A DNA stretch of 64,000 nt from Merdicola sp905200315 (GCA_902461935.1 CABPZP010000004.1:1-64000), one strand, 5' to 3'. Positions 8,621 to 16,975 are shown, numbered from the stretch's first letter. Numbers and translations: made by a program. Notes: generated from the sequence alone by a model not told the origin.

Positions 8621-9646
8621 ATGAAGAAAAAAGGAAAATTAATAAGAAATTTACTTATATTTATATTATTAATTGTATTAACATTTACAATAATATTTAA
8701 AGATAATAATTTTTTTGATATTTTTTCAATAATGAAAAATGCTAAATTGGAATTTATACTTATAGGTATAGTAGCAATGTGTATATATTTAAGTTTAGAA
8801 GCCATAAACATTGGAAGAACACTTAGAATGCTGGGAGAAAAAAGTACTTTCTTAAAAAACTTTAAATATGCTGCAATAGGTTTTTTCTTTAGTGCCGTTA
8901 CACCTGCTGCAAGTGGTGGTCAGCCTATGCAAATATATTATATGAGTAAGGACGATATAGCTGTTTCAAGTTCAACAATAGCTTTGCTTTTAAACTTAAC
9001 AAGTATGCAGATAATTACAATTTCTATGGCTTTAGTAAGTGTATTCTTTTTTTATGAATATTTAAATAGTGCACTTATTATATTTTTTGTAATAGGAATA
9101 ATGCTAAATTTATCCGCATTAATACTACTTTTAGTTTCAATTTTTTCAGAAAAATTGTCTAAAGGAATAATAGACTTTGTTATTAAGTTATTAAAATTTT
9201 TTAAAGTAAGAAATATAGAAAGTAAAAAAGAAAAATTAAACAATGAACTAGAAAAATACCAGAAAAGTGCTATATTTGTTAGAAACAATAGAGGACATTT
9301 ACTTAAAATAATAATAACCACACTTGTGCAATTTACAATATACTATAGCATAACATATTGGACTTACAGAGCTTTAGGCTTTAATCAAAGCAATATAATA
9401 ATTATAATTGCATTACAATCCTTAGTGTATGCAACAGTTTCAGGAATACCATCACCAGGAGCTGTAGGAGTTAGTGAAGGAGCATTTATGCAAATATTCA
9501 AAACAATATATCCAGAAAATATGATAAGTAGTGCAGTATTATTAAATAGAGGTATAAATTTTTATTTGTTTGTAATTATATGTGCAATAATAACCATAAT
9601 AAATCAAATGAAAGACAATAAAAATCAACTAGAAGAAAAAACATAA
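8621..9646 (+). CDS. Lysylphosphatidylglycerol synthetase TM region / flippase-like membrane protein
   Basis: A 341-aa integral membrane protein with about eight hydrophobic segments. The motif TPAASGGQPMQIYYM near residue 95 and the late GIPSPGAVGVSEGAF motif are characteristic of the UPF0104/MprF N-terminal flippase domain. It lacks the C-terminal aminoacyl-transferase domain of full MprF, so it is a stand-alone flippase-like protein whose lipid substrate is unknown. Ribosome site AGGAGA, own promoter, hairpins downstream. Family call good, function inferred. Confidence 0.8.
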   Translation: MKKKGKLIRNLLIFILLIVLTFTIIFKDNNFFDIFSIMKNAKLEFILIGIVAMCIYLSLEAINIGRTLRMLGEKSTFLKNFKYAAIGFFFSAVTPAASGGQPMQIYYMSKDDIAVSSSTIALLLNLTSMQIITISMALVSVFFFYEYLNSALIIFFVIGIMLNLSALILLLVSIFSEKLSKGIIDFVIKLLKFFKVRNIESKKEKLNNELEKYQKSAIFVRNNRGHLLKIIITTLVQFTIYYSITYWTYRALGFNQSNIIIIIALQSLVYATVSGIPSPGAVGVSEGAFMQIFKTIYPENMISSAVLLNRGINFYLFVIICAIITIINQMKDNKNQLEEKT

Positions 9647-9660
9647 ATTAATAATTTGGG

Positions 9661-9689
9661 GTGATTTTAGGGACGGGAGCAAAAATCAC
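9661..9689 (+). terminator. Hairpin after the flippase-like gene
   Basis: GTGATTTT and AAAATCAC arms of 8 bp around a 13-nt loop that contains GGGACGGGAGC. There is no U-run, so termination is uncertain. Confidence 0.4.
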
Positions 9690-9721
9690 TATGCACAAAT
9701 ATTAAAATAAAAAGTTAAACA

Positions 9722-9749
9722 GTAGGGCGGTCATTGATCGCCTATTTTG
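9722..9749 (+). repeat. GC-rich hairpin of the GTAGGGG family, terminator-like
   Basis: GTAGGGCGGTC is followed by ATT and GATCGCC (7-bp stem with one G-U), then TATTTTG. It is one of several GC-rich palindromes scattered between genes in this window. Confidence 0.5.
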
Positions 9750-9756
9750 CTATATT

Positions 9757-9818
9757 TTAACAAAGTTAGCCTTGACAAACATATGCTACGCATAGTATAA
9801 TGTTAACCAAAGTTAACA
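9757..9818 (+). promoter_or_regulatory. Promoter with paired operator-like boxes, upstream of the DtxR-type regulator
   Basis: TTGACA (9772-9777), 18 nt, TATAAT (9796-9801). A perfect 7-bp inverted repeat, TGTTAAC-CAAA-GTTAACA (9801-9818), overlaps the start of transcription. A related TTTTAACAAAGTTAGC (about 9755-9770) lies just before the -35. Boxes on both sides of the promoter fit autoregulation by the gene that follows. Confidence 0.65.
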
Positions 9819-9832
9819 AAAGGAGAATTTAT

Positions 9833-10303
9833 ATGATTACGAGTTCTTTAGAAGAATACTTAAAAACAATGTATGTGCTTAAAAAACAAGGGCAAGATAT
9901 AAAAGTAACAACAATAGCTAATAAAATGAATTGTACAAAGCCAAGTGTTAATAAAGCAATTAGAAATTTGAAGTTAAATGGCTTAGTAAATTATGAAGTT
10001 TATGGAGATATAGAATTAACACAAAAAGGTGAACAACTTGCTAAAAAGGTTTTAGAAGCTTACGACATAGTTAATGTATTTTTAACAGAAATATTAGAAG
10101 TGCCAAAAGAAGAGGCAGAGCAAGAAGCGGAAAAATTAAAATCAACTATGGGAGATGTAACTTTAAATAAACTTACAAAATATGTACATAAAATTTTAGG
10201 AGTATATAGTTTAGATTGTGATTACGACATTAATCAAGAAAAATGCAGATGTTGTAATAGAAAAAAATTAAAAGTAAAAAGAGAGGAAAATATAAATGAG
10301 TAA
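9833..10303 (+). CDS. DtxR/MntR-fold regulator with C-terminal Cys cluster
   Basis: A 156-aa regulator of the DtxR/MntR fold: winged helix at about residues 8-65 (KVTTIANKMNCTKPSVNKAIRNL) and a helical dimerisation region. The metal ligands of MntR appear replaced. By alignment from memory, Asp8, Glu11, His77, Glu102 and His103 correspond to Glu, Lys, Tyr, Lys and Ser. The C-terminus instead carries four cysteines: one in LDCDYD and three in KCRCC. This suggests iron-sulfur or thiol sensing rather than Mn(II), and the gene leads into sufC with an 8-nt overlap. The start at 9833 follows AAGGAG; an earlier ATG overlaps the -10 region. Fold firm, sensing mode inferred. Confidence 0.8.
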   Translation: MITSSLEEYLKTMYVLKKQGQDIKVTTIANKMNCTKPSVNKAIRNLKLNGLVNYEVYGDIELTQKGEQLAKKVLEAYDIVNVFLTEILEVPKEEAEQEAEKLKSTMGDVTLNKLTKYVHKILGVYSLDCDYDINQEKCRCCNRKKLKVKREENINE

Positions 10304-11033
10304 CACATTATTAGAAATAAAAGATTTATATGCAAATGCAGAAGATAAAGAAATTTTAAAAGGATTAAATTTAAAAATAAATAAGGGCGAAGTTCATGTA
10401 ATTATGGGTCCAAATGGTGCTGGAAAATCAACAACAGCACACGTTATTTTAAATAACCCAGAATATAAGAAAACAAGTGGAACAATAGAATTTGATGGAG
10501 AAAATATCAACGAATTATCAACAGATAAAATAGCAAAAAAAGGAATATTTATGTCTTTTCAATCTCCAGAAGAAATACCAGGAATATCTACATTAAACTT
10601 TTTAAAAACTGCAAAAGGAAAAATAGAGGACAAGCCTGTAAGAATATTTGAATTTAAAAATACCGTAAAAAAATATATGGAAGAATTAAATATGAATCCA
10701 AAATTAATAGAAAGAAACCTAAATGTAGGATTTTCAGGTGGAGAAAAAAAGAAAAATGAAATATTACAAATGCTTGTATTAAATCCAAAACTTGCAATAT
10801 TAGATGAAACAGATTCAGGGCTAGATGTAGATGCAATAAGAACAGTATCAAAAGGTATAAATATGTTTAAAAATGATGAAAATGCAGTTTTGATAATAAC
10901 ACATAATGCTAAAATTTTAGAGAGCCTAACACCAGATTATGTTCATGTTTTAGTAAACGGAAAAATTGTTAAAACAGGAGATGCAAGTTTGGTAAAAGAA
11001 ATAGAAGAAAAAGGATATGCTGATTATAAATAA
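10296..11033 (+). CDS. sufC: Fe-S cluster assembly ATPase SufC
   Basis: A 245-aa ABC-type ATPase. Walker A GPNGAGKST is near residue 38. The Q-loop and the SufC-type signature GFSGGEKKKNEILQ, plus LAILDETDSGLDVDA (Walker B), separate it from transporter ATPases. It powers the SufBCD scaffold that builds and transfers Fe-S clusters. It overlaps the preceding regulator gene by 8 nt, so the two are translationally coupled. sufB lies 340 bp downstream, past a divergent small gene. Confidence 0.96.
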   Translation: MSNTLLEIKDLYANAEDKEILKGLNLKINKGEVHVIMGPNGAGKSTTAHVILNNPEYKKTSGTIEFDGENINELSTDKIAKKGIFMSFQSPEEIPGISTLNFLKTAKGKIEDKPVRIFEFKNTVKKYMEELNMNPKLIERNLNVGFSGGEKKKNEILQMLVLNPKLAILDETDSGLDVDAIRTVSKGINMFKNDENAVLIITHNAKILESLTPDYVHVLVNGKIVKTGDASLVKEIEEKGYADYK

Positions 11034-11046
11034 GATAAAATAAAAT

Positions 11047-11069
11047 ACCAGCCAAATAAAATGGCTGGT
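11047..11069 (-). terminator. Terminator of the minus-strand small gene
   Basis: ACCAGCCA and TGGCTGGT, 8-bp arms around a 7-nt loop. On the minus strand it is followed by ATTTTATTTTATC, a broken U-tract. Confidence 0.65.
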
Positions 11070-11092
11070 GTAAGGATAAAGAAATCATCACA

Positions 11093-11287
11093 TTAAACAT
11101 TGTCGAATATCCAATCATTTATCCAATCTGCAACTGGTGCAAGTAATATAGCTGTTGTTGATATAGCTATTAGCTGTCGAACAGTACAGTGATCTTTGCA
11201 TTGTGCTAAATAAAAAATTACAAATACATATGAAATTCGAATAATTGATTTTGAAATGCGATGATTGTTGTTATTGTCTTTCTTCAT
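11093..11287 (-). CDS. Small membrane protein inside the suf cluster
   Basis: A 64-aa protein on the opposite strand to its neighbours. It has an Asn-rich cytosolic start, one hydrophobic segment at about 15-30 and a second at about 38-55 ending VADWINDWIFDNV, with two cysteines between them. I do not recognise a family. It is credible as a gene because it has a strong AGGAGG site 7-8 nt before the ATG, a consensus promoter (11321-11349) and its own terminator. It separates sufC from sufB. A link to Fe-S assembly or metal stress is possible but only from position. Confidence 0.75.
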   Translation of the reverse strand: MKKDNNNNHRISKSIIRISYVFVIFYLAQCKDHCTVRQLIAISTTAILLAPVADWINDWIFDNV

Positions 11288-11320
11288 AGTGTTATCCTCC
11301 TAATGTTTTTTATAAGTTAC

Positions 11321-11349
11321 ATTATAACATTATTAACATAAAATGTCAA
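11321..11349 (-). promoter_or_regulatory. Consensus promoter of the minus-strand small gene
   Basis: On the minus strand TTGACA (11349-11344), exactly 17 nt, TATAAT (11326-11321). Both hexamers are perfect. It overlaps the leader region of sufB, so the two transcripts could interfere. Confidence 0.85.
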
Positions 11350-11375
11350 AATTCAAAAATTAAGAAAGGATTAAA

Positions 11376-12773
11376 ATGAAAACTCAAATTGAAGATATAA
11401 ATAGAAATATTTATGATATAAAAAATAAAGATGATTACGATTTCAAAATGCAAAGTGGTATTAATGAAGAAATTGTAAGAGAAATATCAAAAATGAAAAA
11501 TGAACCAGATTGGATGTTAAAAATAAGACTTAAAGCATTAGAAACATACAATAAATTAGAATTACCAACTTGGGGACCAGATTTATCTGAATTGAATATG
11601 GAAGAAATTGCTACATATGTTAAGCCAAAGTCTAAATTAAATTCAAACTGGGAAGATGTACCAGAAGACATAAAAAATACTTTTGATAAATTAGGAATTC
11701 CAGAGGCTGAGAAAAAATCTTTAGCAGGAGTTGGAGCTCAATACGATTCAGAAGTTGTATATCATAGTATAAAAGAGGATCTTATAAAACAAGGTGTTGT
11801 ATATACAGATATGGATTCTGCAGTAAAAGAGTATCCAGAACTTGTAAAAGAATATTTTTCAAAATGCATACCAGTAAATGACCATAAATTTGTTGCACTT
11901 CATTTTGCGGTTTGGTCAGGTGGTTCTTTTGTATATGTTCCAAAAGGTGTAAAAGTGGACATACCACTTCAATCTTATTTTAGATTAAATTCACCGGAAT
12001 CAGGTCAGTTTGAACATACATTGATAATAGTAGATGAAGGAGCAAGCTTACATTTTATAGAAGGATGCTCTGCACCAAAATACAACAAAGTTAATTTACA
12101 TGCAGGTTGCGTAGAATTATATGTAAAAGATAACAGTTATTTAAGATATTCAACAATAGAAAATTGGTCAAAAAATATGATGAACCTAAATACTAAAAAA
12201 GCAATAGTAGGAAAAAATGCACAAATAGACTGGGTAACAGGTTCATTTGGTTCAAAAGTTTCTATGTTATATCCAATGAGTATTTTAAATGGTGAAGGAG
12301 CTAAAACAGAATATACAGGAATAACTTTTGCAGGAGGAGGACAAAACTTAGACACAGGATTTAAAGTAGTTCATAATGCACCAAATACATCATCTGTAGT
12401 AAATTCAAAATCAATTTCAAAAGATGGTGGAGCATGTACGTATAGAGCTTTAGTTAGAATTGCAGGAAATGCTAAAAATTCGAAATGCAGTGTAAGCTGT
12501 GAATCACTAATGTTAGACGATATATCAAGATCAGATACAATACCAGTAAATGATATAAGAACAGATGAAGTAGAATTTTCACACGAAGCTAAAATAGGAA
12601 AAATAAGTGACAAAGAGATATTCTATTTAATGAGTAGGGGACTTTCAGAAGAAGATGCAAAAGCTATGATAGTTAGAGGCTTTGCTTATCCTATTTCTAA
12701 AGAATTACCAGTAGAATATGCTGTTGAAATGAATAATTTAATTAATTTAGAACTGGAGGGTTCTATTGGATAA
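11376..12773 (+). CDS. sufB: Fe-S cluster assembly scaffold protein SufB
   Basis: A 465-aa SufB of normal length. The N-terminal segment has WMLKIRLKALE and the TWGPDLSEL region. The central beta-helix contains EGCSAPKY and LHAGCVELYV. The C-terminal core has the conserved VSCESLMLDD...EVEFSHEAKIGKISDKEIFYLMSRGLSEE stretch seen in SufB and SufD. It forms the SufB2C2 or SufBC2D complex on which clusters are assembled. AAAGGA precedes the ATG. It is separated from sufC by a minus-strand gene. Confidence 0.96.
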   Translation: MKTQIEDINRNIYDIKNKDDYDFKMQSGINEEIVREISKMKNEPDWMLKIRLKALETYNKLELPTWGPDLSELNMEEIATYVKPKSKLNSNWEDVPEDIKNTFDKLGIPEAEKKSLAGVGAQYDSEVVYHSIKEDLIKQGVVYTDMDSAVKEYPELVKEYFSKCIPVNDHKFVALHFAVWSGGSFVYVPKGVKVDIPLQSYFRLNSPESGQFEHTLIIVDEGASLHFIEGCSAPKYNKVNLHAGCVELYVKDNSYLRYSTIENWSKNMMNLNTKKAIVGKNAQIDWVTGSFGSKVSMLYPMSILNGEGAKTEYTGITFAGGGQNLDTGFKVVHNAPNTSSVVNSKSISKDGGACTYRALVRIAGNAKNSKCSVSCESLMLDDISRSDTIPVNDIRTDEVEFSHEAKIGKISDKEIFYLMSRGLSEEDAKAMIVRGFAYPISKELPVEYAVEMNNLINLELEGSIG

Positions 12774-12815
12774 CAATAAATAAAAAATTTTTAAGTACAA
12801 AATGGAGAAATAAAA

Positions 12816-13322
12816 ATGATATTAAGTATTTTAGCATTTATAGCATTAATTTTAAGTATATGTATAAAAGATAGAAAAAAATCATTAGGAGTGCAATCTC
12901 TTAATTGCTTATTTGAGGCAATGTATTCATTTACAATAAACGCATTTACAGGAGCTTTTTTAAGTATAATAAATTTTATAAGAACATTTATATTTATGCA
13001 AAATGTAAAAATTAAAAGAAACATATATGTATTTATACTTATTATGTTTGAAAGCATTATTGTTCTGAATTGTATATATACATGGAATGGAATAATATCG
13101 TTATTGCCAACAATAGGCTCAATTATTAGAACATATTGTTTATGGCAATCAAATATGAAATTAGTAAGAATATCAGGGATTACAACAGGAATATTATATG
13201 GATTATATTATTTATATTATCAGAGTTGGTTTATTGTTGCAGGAGATATAATCTTATTAATTACAAGCATTATAAGTATTTATAAGTATGATATTAAGAA
13301 AGAAGATAAGGTTAAGAACTAG
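12816..13322 (+). CDS. YgjV-like integral membrane protein
   Basis: A 168-aa membrane protein with about five hydrophobic segments. The motif SLGVQSLNCLFEAMYSF near residue 25 and the overall layout resemble the YgjV inner-membrane family, which has no established function. GGAGAA precedes the start. It sits between sufB and sufD in the same orientation with short gaps (42 and 36 nt), so it is probably co-transcribed with them. That insertion is unusual for a suf operon. Confidence 0.65.
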   Translation: MILSILAFIALILSICIKDRKKSLGVQSLNCLFEAMYSFTINAFTGAFLSIINFIRTFIFMQNVKIKRNIYVFILIMFESIIVLNCIYTWNGIISLLPTIGSIIRTYCLWQSNMKLVRISGITTGILYGLYYLYYQSWFIVAGDIILLITSIISIYKYDIKKEDKVKN

Positions 13323-13358
13323 TTAAAGCAAATTTCTAATAAATAAGAAAGGAATAGT

Positions 13359-14396
13359 ATGAACGAATTAAAATTAAATGAAACACCAATTAGAACATCA
13401 AAAAACTTTTTAATAAATAACATAAAACTTACAGATGTTGAGATTCCAGAAACAGTAGAAAAATTTAAAAATATTGAAATAATTGGTGGAAAAAATATAA
13501 CAGAAAGTATTGAAGAAACAAAACTTACATATGGTTTAGGTGAAATTCTTCAAAATAATATAATTAAAAATTCAAATAGTAAATTAAATATTGATGCTGA
13601 GAACGAAGAAATAAAAATAATTTATAATTTTGATGATGAGAATATAAATTTAATTAACAATATTGTTGTAAATGCAACAAAAAAATGCAAGCTATATATA
13701 GTTTATAAATCAAATACAAATAAAGAATGTTTCCACAATGGAGTAATAAAAATAAATGCATTAGAAAATTCTAAAATTGATGTTATAGTTGTAAATACAA
13801 TGAATAAAAATTCTAATAATTTTGAAGCTTATGAAAATATTATAGAATCAAATGCAAGTGTAAATTATACAATAATTGATATAGGTGGAAAAAACAGTAT
13901 AACAAATTATTACTCAAACATATTAGGAGAAAAAGCAAAAAATGATTTAAAAACAATTTATTTGGGTGCAGAAAACAATATAAAAGATTTGAATTATATT
14001 GCAGAATTACGAGGAAAACAAAGCTTTATAGATATAGATGTTCAAGGGGCTTTAAGTGGAAATGCAAAAAAGAATTTCAAAGGTACAATAGACTTTAAAA
14101 AAGGTTGTAAAAAAGCAAAAGGAAATGAAAACGAATTTTGTATGTTGCTTTCAGAAAAAGCTAGAAGTATAGCACTTCCAATGCTTTTATGTACAGAAGC
14201 TGAGGTAGAGGGAAATCACTCAACAGCCTCTGGAAAAGTAGATAATCAAGAATTATTTTATATAATGTCAAGAGGACTAAGTTATAATGAAGCAGTTAAA
14301 TTAATCGTAAAAGCAAGATTTAATAAAATTTTAAGCAGAATTGAAGATGAAGATTTAAGAAATGAAATAATAGAGAAAATTGAAGAACAATTGTAG
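13359..14396 (+). CDS. sufD: SufD-like Fe-S cluster assembly protein
   Basis: A 345-aa SufB/SufD-family protein, shorter and more divergent than SufB. The middle is an Asn/Lys-rich beta-helix. The C-terminal domain keeps the family pattern: PMLLCTEAEVEGNHSTASGKVDNQELFYIMSRGLSYNEA, in which EGNHSTASG and FYIMSRGL are diagnostic. It is expected to pair with SufB and SufC in the scaffold complex. It lies between the YgjV-like gene and sufS, with 37 nt before sufS. The call rests mainly on the C-terminal third and the gene order. Confidence 0.88.
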   Translation: MNELKLNETPIRTSKNFLINNIKLTDVEIPETVEKFKNIEIIGGKNITESIEETKLTYGLGEILQNNIIKNSNSKLNIDAENEEIKIIYNFDDENINLINNIVVNATKKCKLYIVYKSNTNKECFHNGVIKINALENSKIDVIVVNTMNKNSNNFEAYENIIESNASVNYTIIDIGGKNSITNYYSNILGEKAKNDLKTIYLGAENNIKDLNYIAELRGKQSFIDIDVQGALSGNAKKNFKGTIDFKKGCKKAKGNENEFCMLLSEKARSIALPMLLCTEAEVEGNHSTASGKVDNQELFYIMSRGLSYNEAVKLIVKARFNKILSRIEDEDLRNEIIEKIEEQL

Positions 14397-14433
14397 AGGC
14401 ATGGAACTCTGTGCTCGTAAAAAAGGAGAAAAA

Positions 14434-15648
14434 ATGGATATAAAAAAAGACTTTCCAATTTTAGAAAATAAAAACATAACTTATTTAGATAGTGGTGCAA
14501 CAACACAAAAACCAATACAAGTAATAAAAGCAGTAGAGGAATTTTACGAAAAGTATAATGCAAATCCACATAGAGGAGCATATTCTTTAAGTGTTGAAGC
14601 AACAGAAGTGTATGAAAATACAAGAACAAAAATATCTAAGTTTATAAATGCAAAACATAGAGAAGAAATAATATTTACTAAAAATGCAAGTGAAGCATTA
14701 AACTTAATTGCATATTCATATGGATTAGAAAACTTAAAAAAAGAAGACGAAATAGTAATTTCTATAATGGAACATCATTCAAATTTAGTTCCTTGGCAAT
14801 TTGTTGCTAAAAAAACAGGAAGTAGTTTGAATTATATGTATATAAACGATGAATATGAATTATCTGAAGAAGAAATAAAATCTAAAATAACAGATAAAAC
14901 AAAAATTGTTGGAATTACACATGTTTCAAATGTTTTGGGAACAATAAATAATGTGAAAGAAATTATAAAATATGCACACAAAAAAAGAGCAATAGTAGTA
15001 GTAGACTGTTCACAAAGCATACCTCATATGAAAATAGATGTGCAAGAATTAGATGCAGACTTTATAGTATTTTCAGGCCATAAAATGTTAGCACCACTTG
15101 GAATAGGTGTTTTATATGGCAAAAAAGAGTTGCTAAATAAAATGAACCCATTTTTAATGGGGGGAGATATGATAGAATATGTATATGAGCAAGAAACAAC
15201 ATTTGCACCATTACCAAATAAGTTTGAAGCGGGAACACAAAATGTAGAAGGAGTTATAGGCTTAGGTACTGCGATTGATTATATTGAAGAATTAGGTTAT
15301 GATAAAATACAAGAAATAGAACATGAAGTAGTATCATATGCAAGAGAAGAATTATCAAAATTAGATTATTTAACATTATATACAACTCCAAACACAAAAA
15401 ATCATTCAAGTGTTATTTCATTTAATATAAAAGGAGTACATCCACACGATGTTGCAAGTATATTAGATTCAGAAAATGTTTGTGTACGTTCAGGGAACCA
15501 TTGTGCACAACCACTTATGAGATTTTTGGGAATAGATTCAACCTGTAGAGCAAGTTTTTATATTTACAATACAAAAGAAGATGTAGACAAGCTTGTACAC
15601 GCACTTAATAAAGCTTATAATATGTTTAAAAATTATATAACAAAATAA
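14434..15648 (+). CDS. sufS: Cysteine desulfurase SufS
   Basis: A 404-aa PLP-dependent class V aminotransferase-fold enzyme. It has the substrate region LDSGATTQKP, a PLP-binding lysine in FSGHKMLAPLGIG, and the catalytic loop RSGNHCAQPLMRF with the persulfide-forming Cys near residue 355. It takes sulfur from cysteine and passes it to SufU (encoded at 16983). The start at 14434 follows AAGGAG; an upstream frame from 14380 overlaps sufD without a ribosome site. It closes the first part of the suf cluster. Confidence 0.96.
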   Translation: MDIKKDFPILENKNITYLDSGATTQKPIQVIKAVEEFYEKYNANPHRGAYSLSVEATEVYENTRTKISKFINAKHREEIIFTKNASEALNLIAYSYGLENLKKEDEIVISIMEHHSNLVPWQFVAKKTGSSLNYMYINDEYELSEEEIKSKITDKTKIVGITHVSNVLGTINNVKEIIKYAHKKRAIVVVDCSQSIPHMKIDVQELDADFIVFSGHKMLAPLGIGVLYGKKELLNKMNPFLMGGDMIEYVYEQETTFAPLPNKFEAGTQNVEGVIGLGTAIDYIEELGYDKIQEIEHEVVSYAREELSKLDYLTLYTTPNTKNHSSVISFNIKGVHPHDVASILDSENVCVRSGNHCAQPLMRFLGIDSTCRASFYIYNTKEDVDKLVHALNKAYNMFKNYITK

Positions 15649-15673
15649 TACGAAAAAAAGTTCGAAAAAAATA

Positions 15674-15702
15674 TTGACTATGAATTAGATAAATTGTATA
15701 AT
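15674..15702 (+). promoter_or_regulatory. Strong SigA-type promoter of the structured leader
   Basis: TTGACT (15674-15679), 17 nt, TATAAT (15697-15702). Transcription would begin near 15709, just before the paired region starts at 15719. Confidence 0.85.
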
Positions 15703-15708
15703 CATTTT

Positions 15709-15840
15709 TGATTGGGAAGTTAACCTTCTTCAGGCATAAGTGCATAGACTGGTAAGCCTATGCAAACATGCTTGCTAATCTATGCATTTATGTCATTGTA
15801 GACTTAAATGTAAAATTGCGTAAGAAGGAGGCTAACGGCT
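15709..15840 (+). ncRNA. Structured 5' leader RNA, candidate cis-regulator
   Basis: About 130 nt between a strong promoter and the 53-aa ORF. A closing stem pairs GTTA-CCTTCTT (15719-15730) with AAGAAGG...TAAC (15822-15836), which covers part of the AAGGAGG ribosome site. Inside is a 16-bp stem, 15733-15748 with 15779-15794 (two G-U pairs), capped by a second hairpin (15751-15757 with 15770-15776). The segment TGCATAG (15741-15747) can instead pair with a nearer CTATGCA copy (15758-15764). So two mutually exclusive folds are possible, as in riboswitches or attenuators. I cannot match it to a known class by eye. Confidence 0.6.
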
Positions 15841-16002
15841 ATGGAATTAATAAAAGTTTTATTAATAATAATAGCTTTCTTTTTAGGACTAGCATTTTTA
15901 GTACATATTTGTTCAAAGAGGAGATATGCATTAAGATATTGTTCCAAAAAAAGAAAAATAGAGATCTATCCAGTAGATAGACCTCACCCAACTAATAGAT
16001 AA
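15841..16002 (+). CDS. Small single-pass membrane protein (53 aa) with masked ribosome site
   Basis: ATG 9 nt after AAGGAGG. The 53 residues comprise one hydrophobic helix (about 3-22), a short Cys-containing basic stretch (HICSKRRYALRYCSKKRK) and a tail ending RPHPTNR. I do not recognise a family. It is the only ORF in frame with the ribosome site of the structured leader; another frame (15768-15980) lacks one. The unit is promoter, leader, peptide, terminator, about 320 nt in all. It could be a regulated membrane peptide or a type I toxin-like peptide. Both are inference. Confidence 0.65.
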   Translation: MELIKVLLIIIAFFLGLAFLVHICSKRRYALRYCSKKRKIEIYPVDRPHPTNR

Positions 16003-16028
16003 GGGCAAGAGCTTTGCTCTTATCTTTT
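15998..16028 (+). terminator. Terminator of the leader-peptide unit
   Basis: GATAAGGGCAAG and TTTGCTCTTATC (with G-U pairs) around AGC, then TTTTAT. Confidence 0.75.
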
Positions 16029-16105
16029 ATATTATTATATTAACACTGATTTAAAAAGTTGTCAATTAAATTTATAATTAAAATTTGGAATTAAAAGGAA
16101 AAAAA

Positions 16106-16975
16106 ATGTGTATTAATAAACAAATAATAAATAATGCATTAAAATTTTATGAAATAGAAGATGAAGATTATTTAAATAGATGTTACAAAGGTGTAGAGTT
16201 TTTAAACAATAATGAAGATATATACAAAAAGGCTAAAGCAATATATTCAATTTTATATAAAGATAATAAAAACGAAATAGAAAAACTATGGAAAATTAAA
16301 AATATTGAAGAGATATTTGGAAAAGATTGTGATTCGTATATTACAAATATTTTATTACTTGCAGGTTATGAAATACACTGCAATAATATGAAAAAATTCA
16401 AATTTGATGAAGAGCAATATAAAATTCATAAAATACGAGTAAAGGAAACACTTACAAAAGATATTTATGAAAGGAAATATAATGGAATACGAATTTCTCA
16501 GATGTTATGGGGAGCATATTTTATAAATATAAGATTAATTGAAGTAGGAAGATTACAATACGAAATTGAAACAAAAAATCCTATAACACATGAAAATAAA
16601 GAATGCATAAAAATACATATTCCTAAAGGAGAAAAGCTAAGTAATGAAAAAGTAAAGCAATCAATACAAGAATCCAAAAGTTTGATAAAAAAATATTTCA
16701 AACTTAATAATTATCAATATTTTTGTGAAAGTTGGTTATTAAGTAAGCAAATTCAGGAATTATTAGAAGAGAACTCTAATATAGCTAAATTTTATAAATT
16801 GTTTAATGTTATAGAAGGCAAAGAATGTATAGATGATATTTTAAATTTTGTATATAATATTAGAGAATGCGATAATTATAGTGATTTGCAAGAAAATACA
16901 CTATTGCAAAAGAAACTAAAAAGTATGTTAATGAATGGAAAAATAATAAAAACCGGTATAGGTATCTTGAAATAA
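16106..16975 (+). CDS. Acyltransferase-domain protein with GNAT-like C-terminal domain
   Basis: A 289-aa cytosolic protein. The region from about residue 110 on resembles the GNAT-like C-terminal domain of clostridial acyltransferase-domain proteins: IHIPKGEKLS, then YFCESWLLSKQIQELLEENSNI and FYKLFNV. The first 110 residues are helical and fit the companion N-terminal domain of the same family. Substrate and reaction are not known. The start at 16106 follows AAAAGGA; an in-frame ATG at 16085 has no site. It is 7 nt before sufU, so the two are probably co-transcribed. Confidence 0.65.
   Translation: MCINKQIINNALKFYEIEDEDYLNRCYKGVEFLNNNEDIYKKAKAIYSILYKDNKNEIEKLWKIKNIEEIFGKDCDSYITNILLLAGYEIHCNNMKKFKFDEEQYKIHKIRVKETLTKDIYERKYNGIRISQMLWGAYFINIRLIEVGRLQYEIETKNPITHENKECIKIHIPKGEKLSNEKVKQSIQESKSLIKKYFKLNNYQYFCESWLLSKQIQELLEENSNIAKFYKLFNVIEGKECIDDILNFVYNIRECDNYSDLQENTLLQKKLKSMLMNGKIIKTGIGILK

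Noticed and set aside
9661..9749. Riboswitch between the flippase-like gene and the DtxR-type regulator
   Set aside because: Two independent short hairpins, one of them a member of the GC-rich repeat family, lie upstream of the mapped-looking promoter and so outside the regulator's transcript.
15768..15980. 70-codon frame overlapping the structured leader
   Set aside because: No ribosome site, starts inside the paired region, and is in a different frame from the well-initiated 53-aa peptide.
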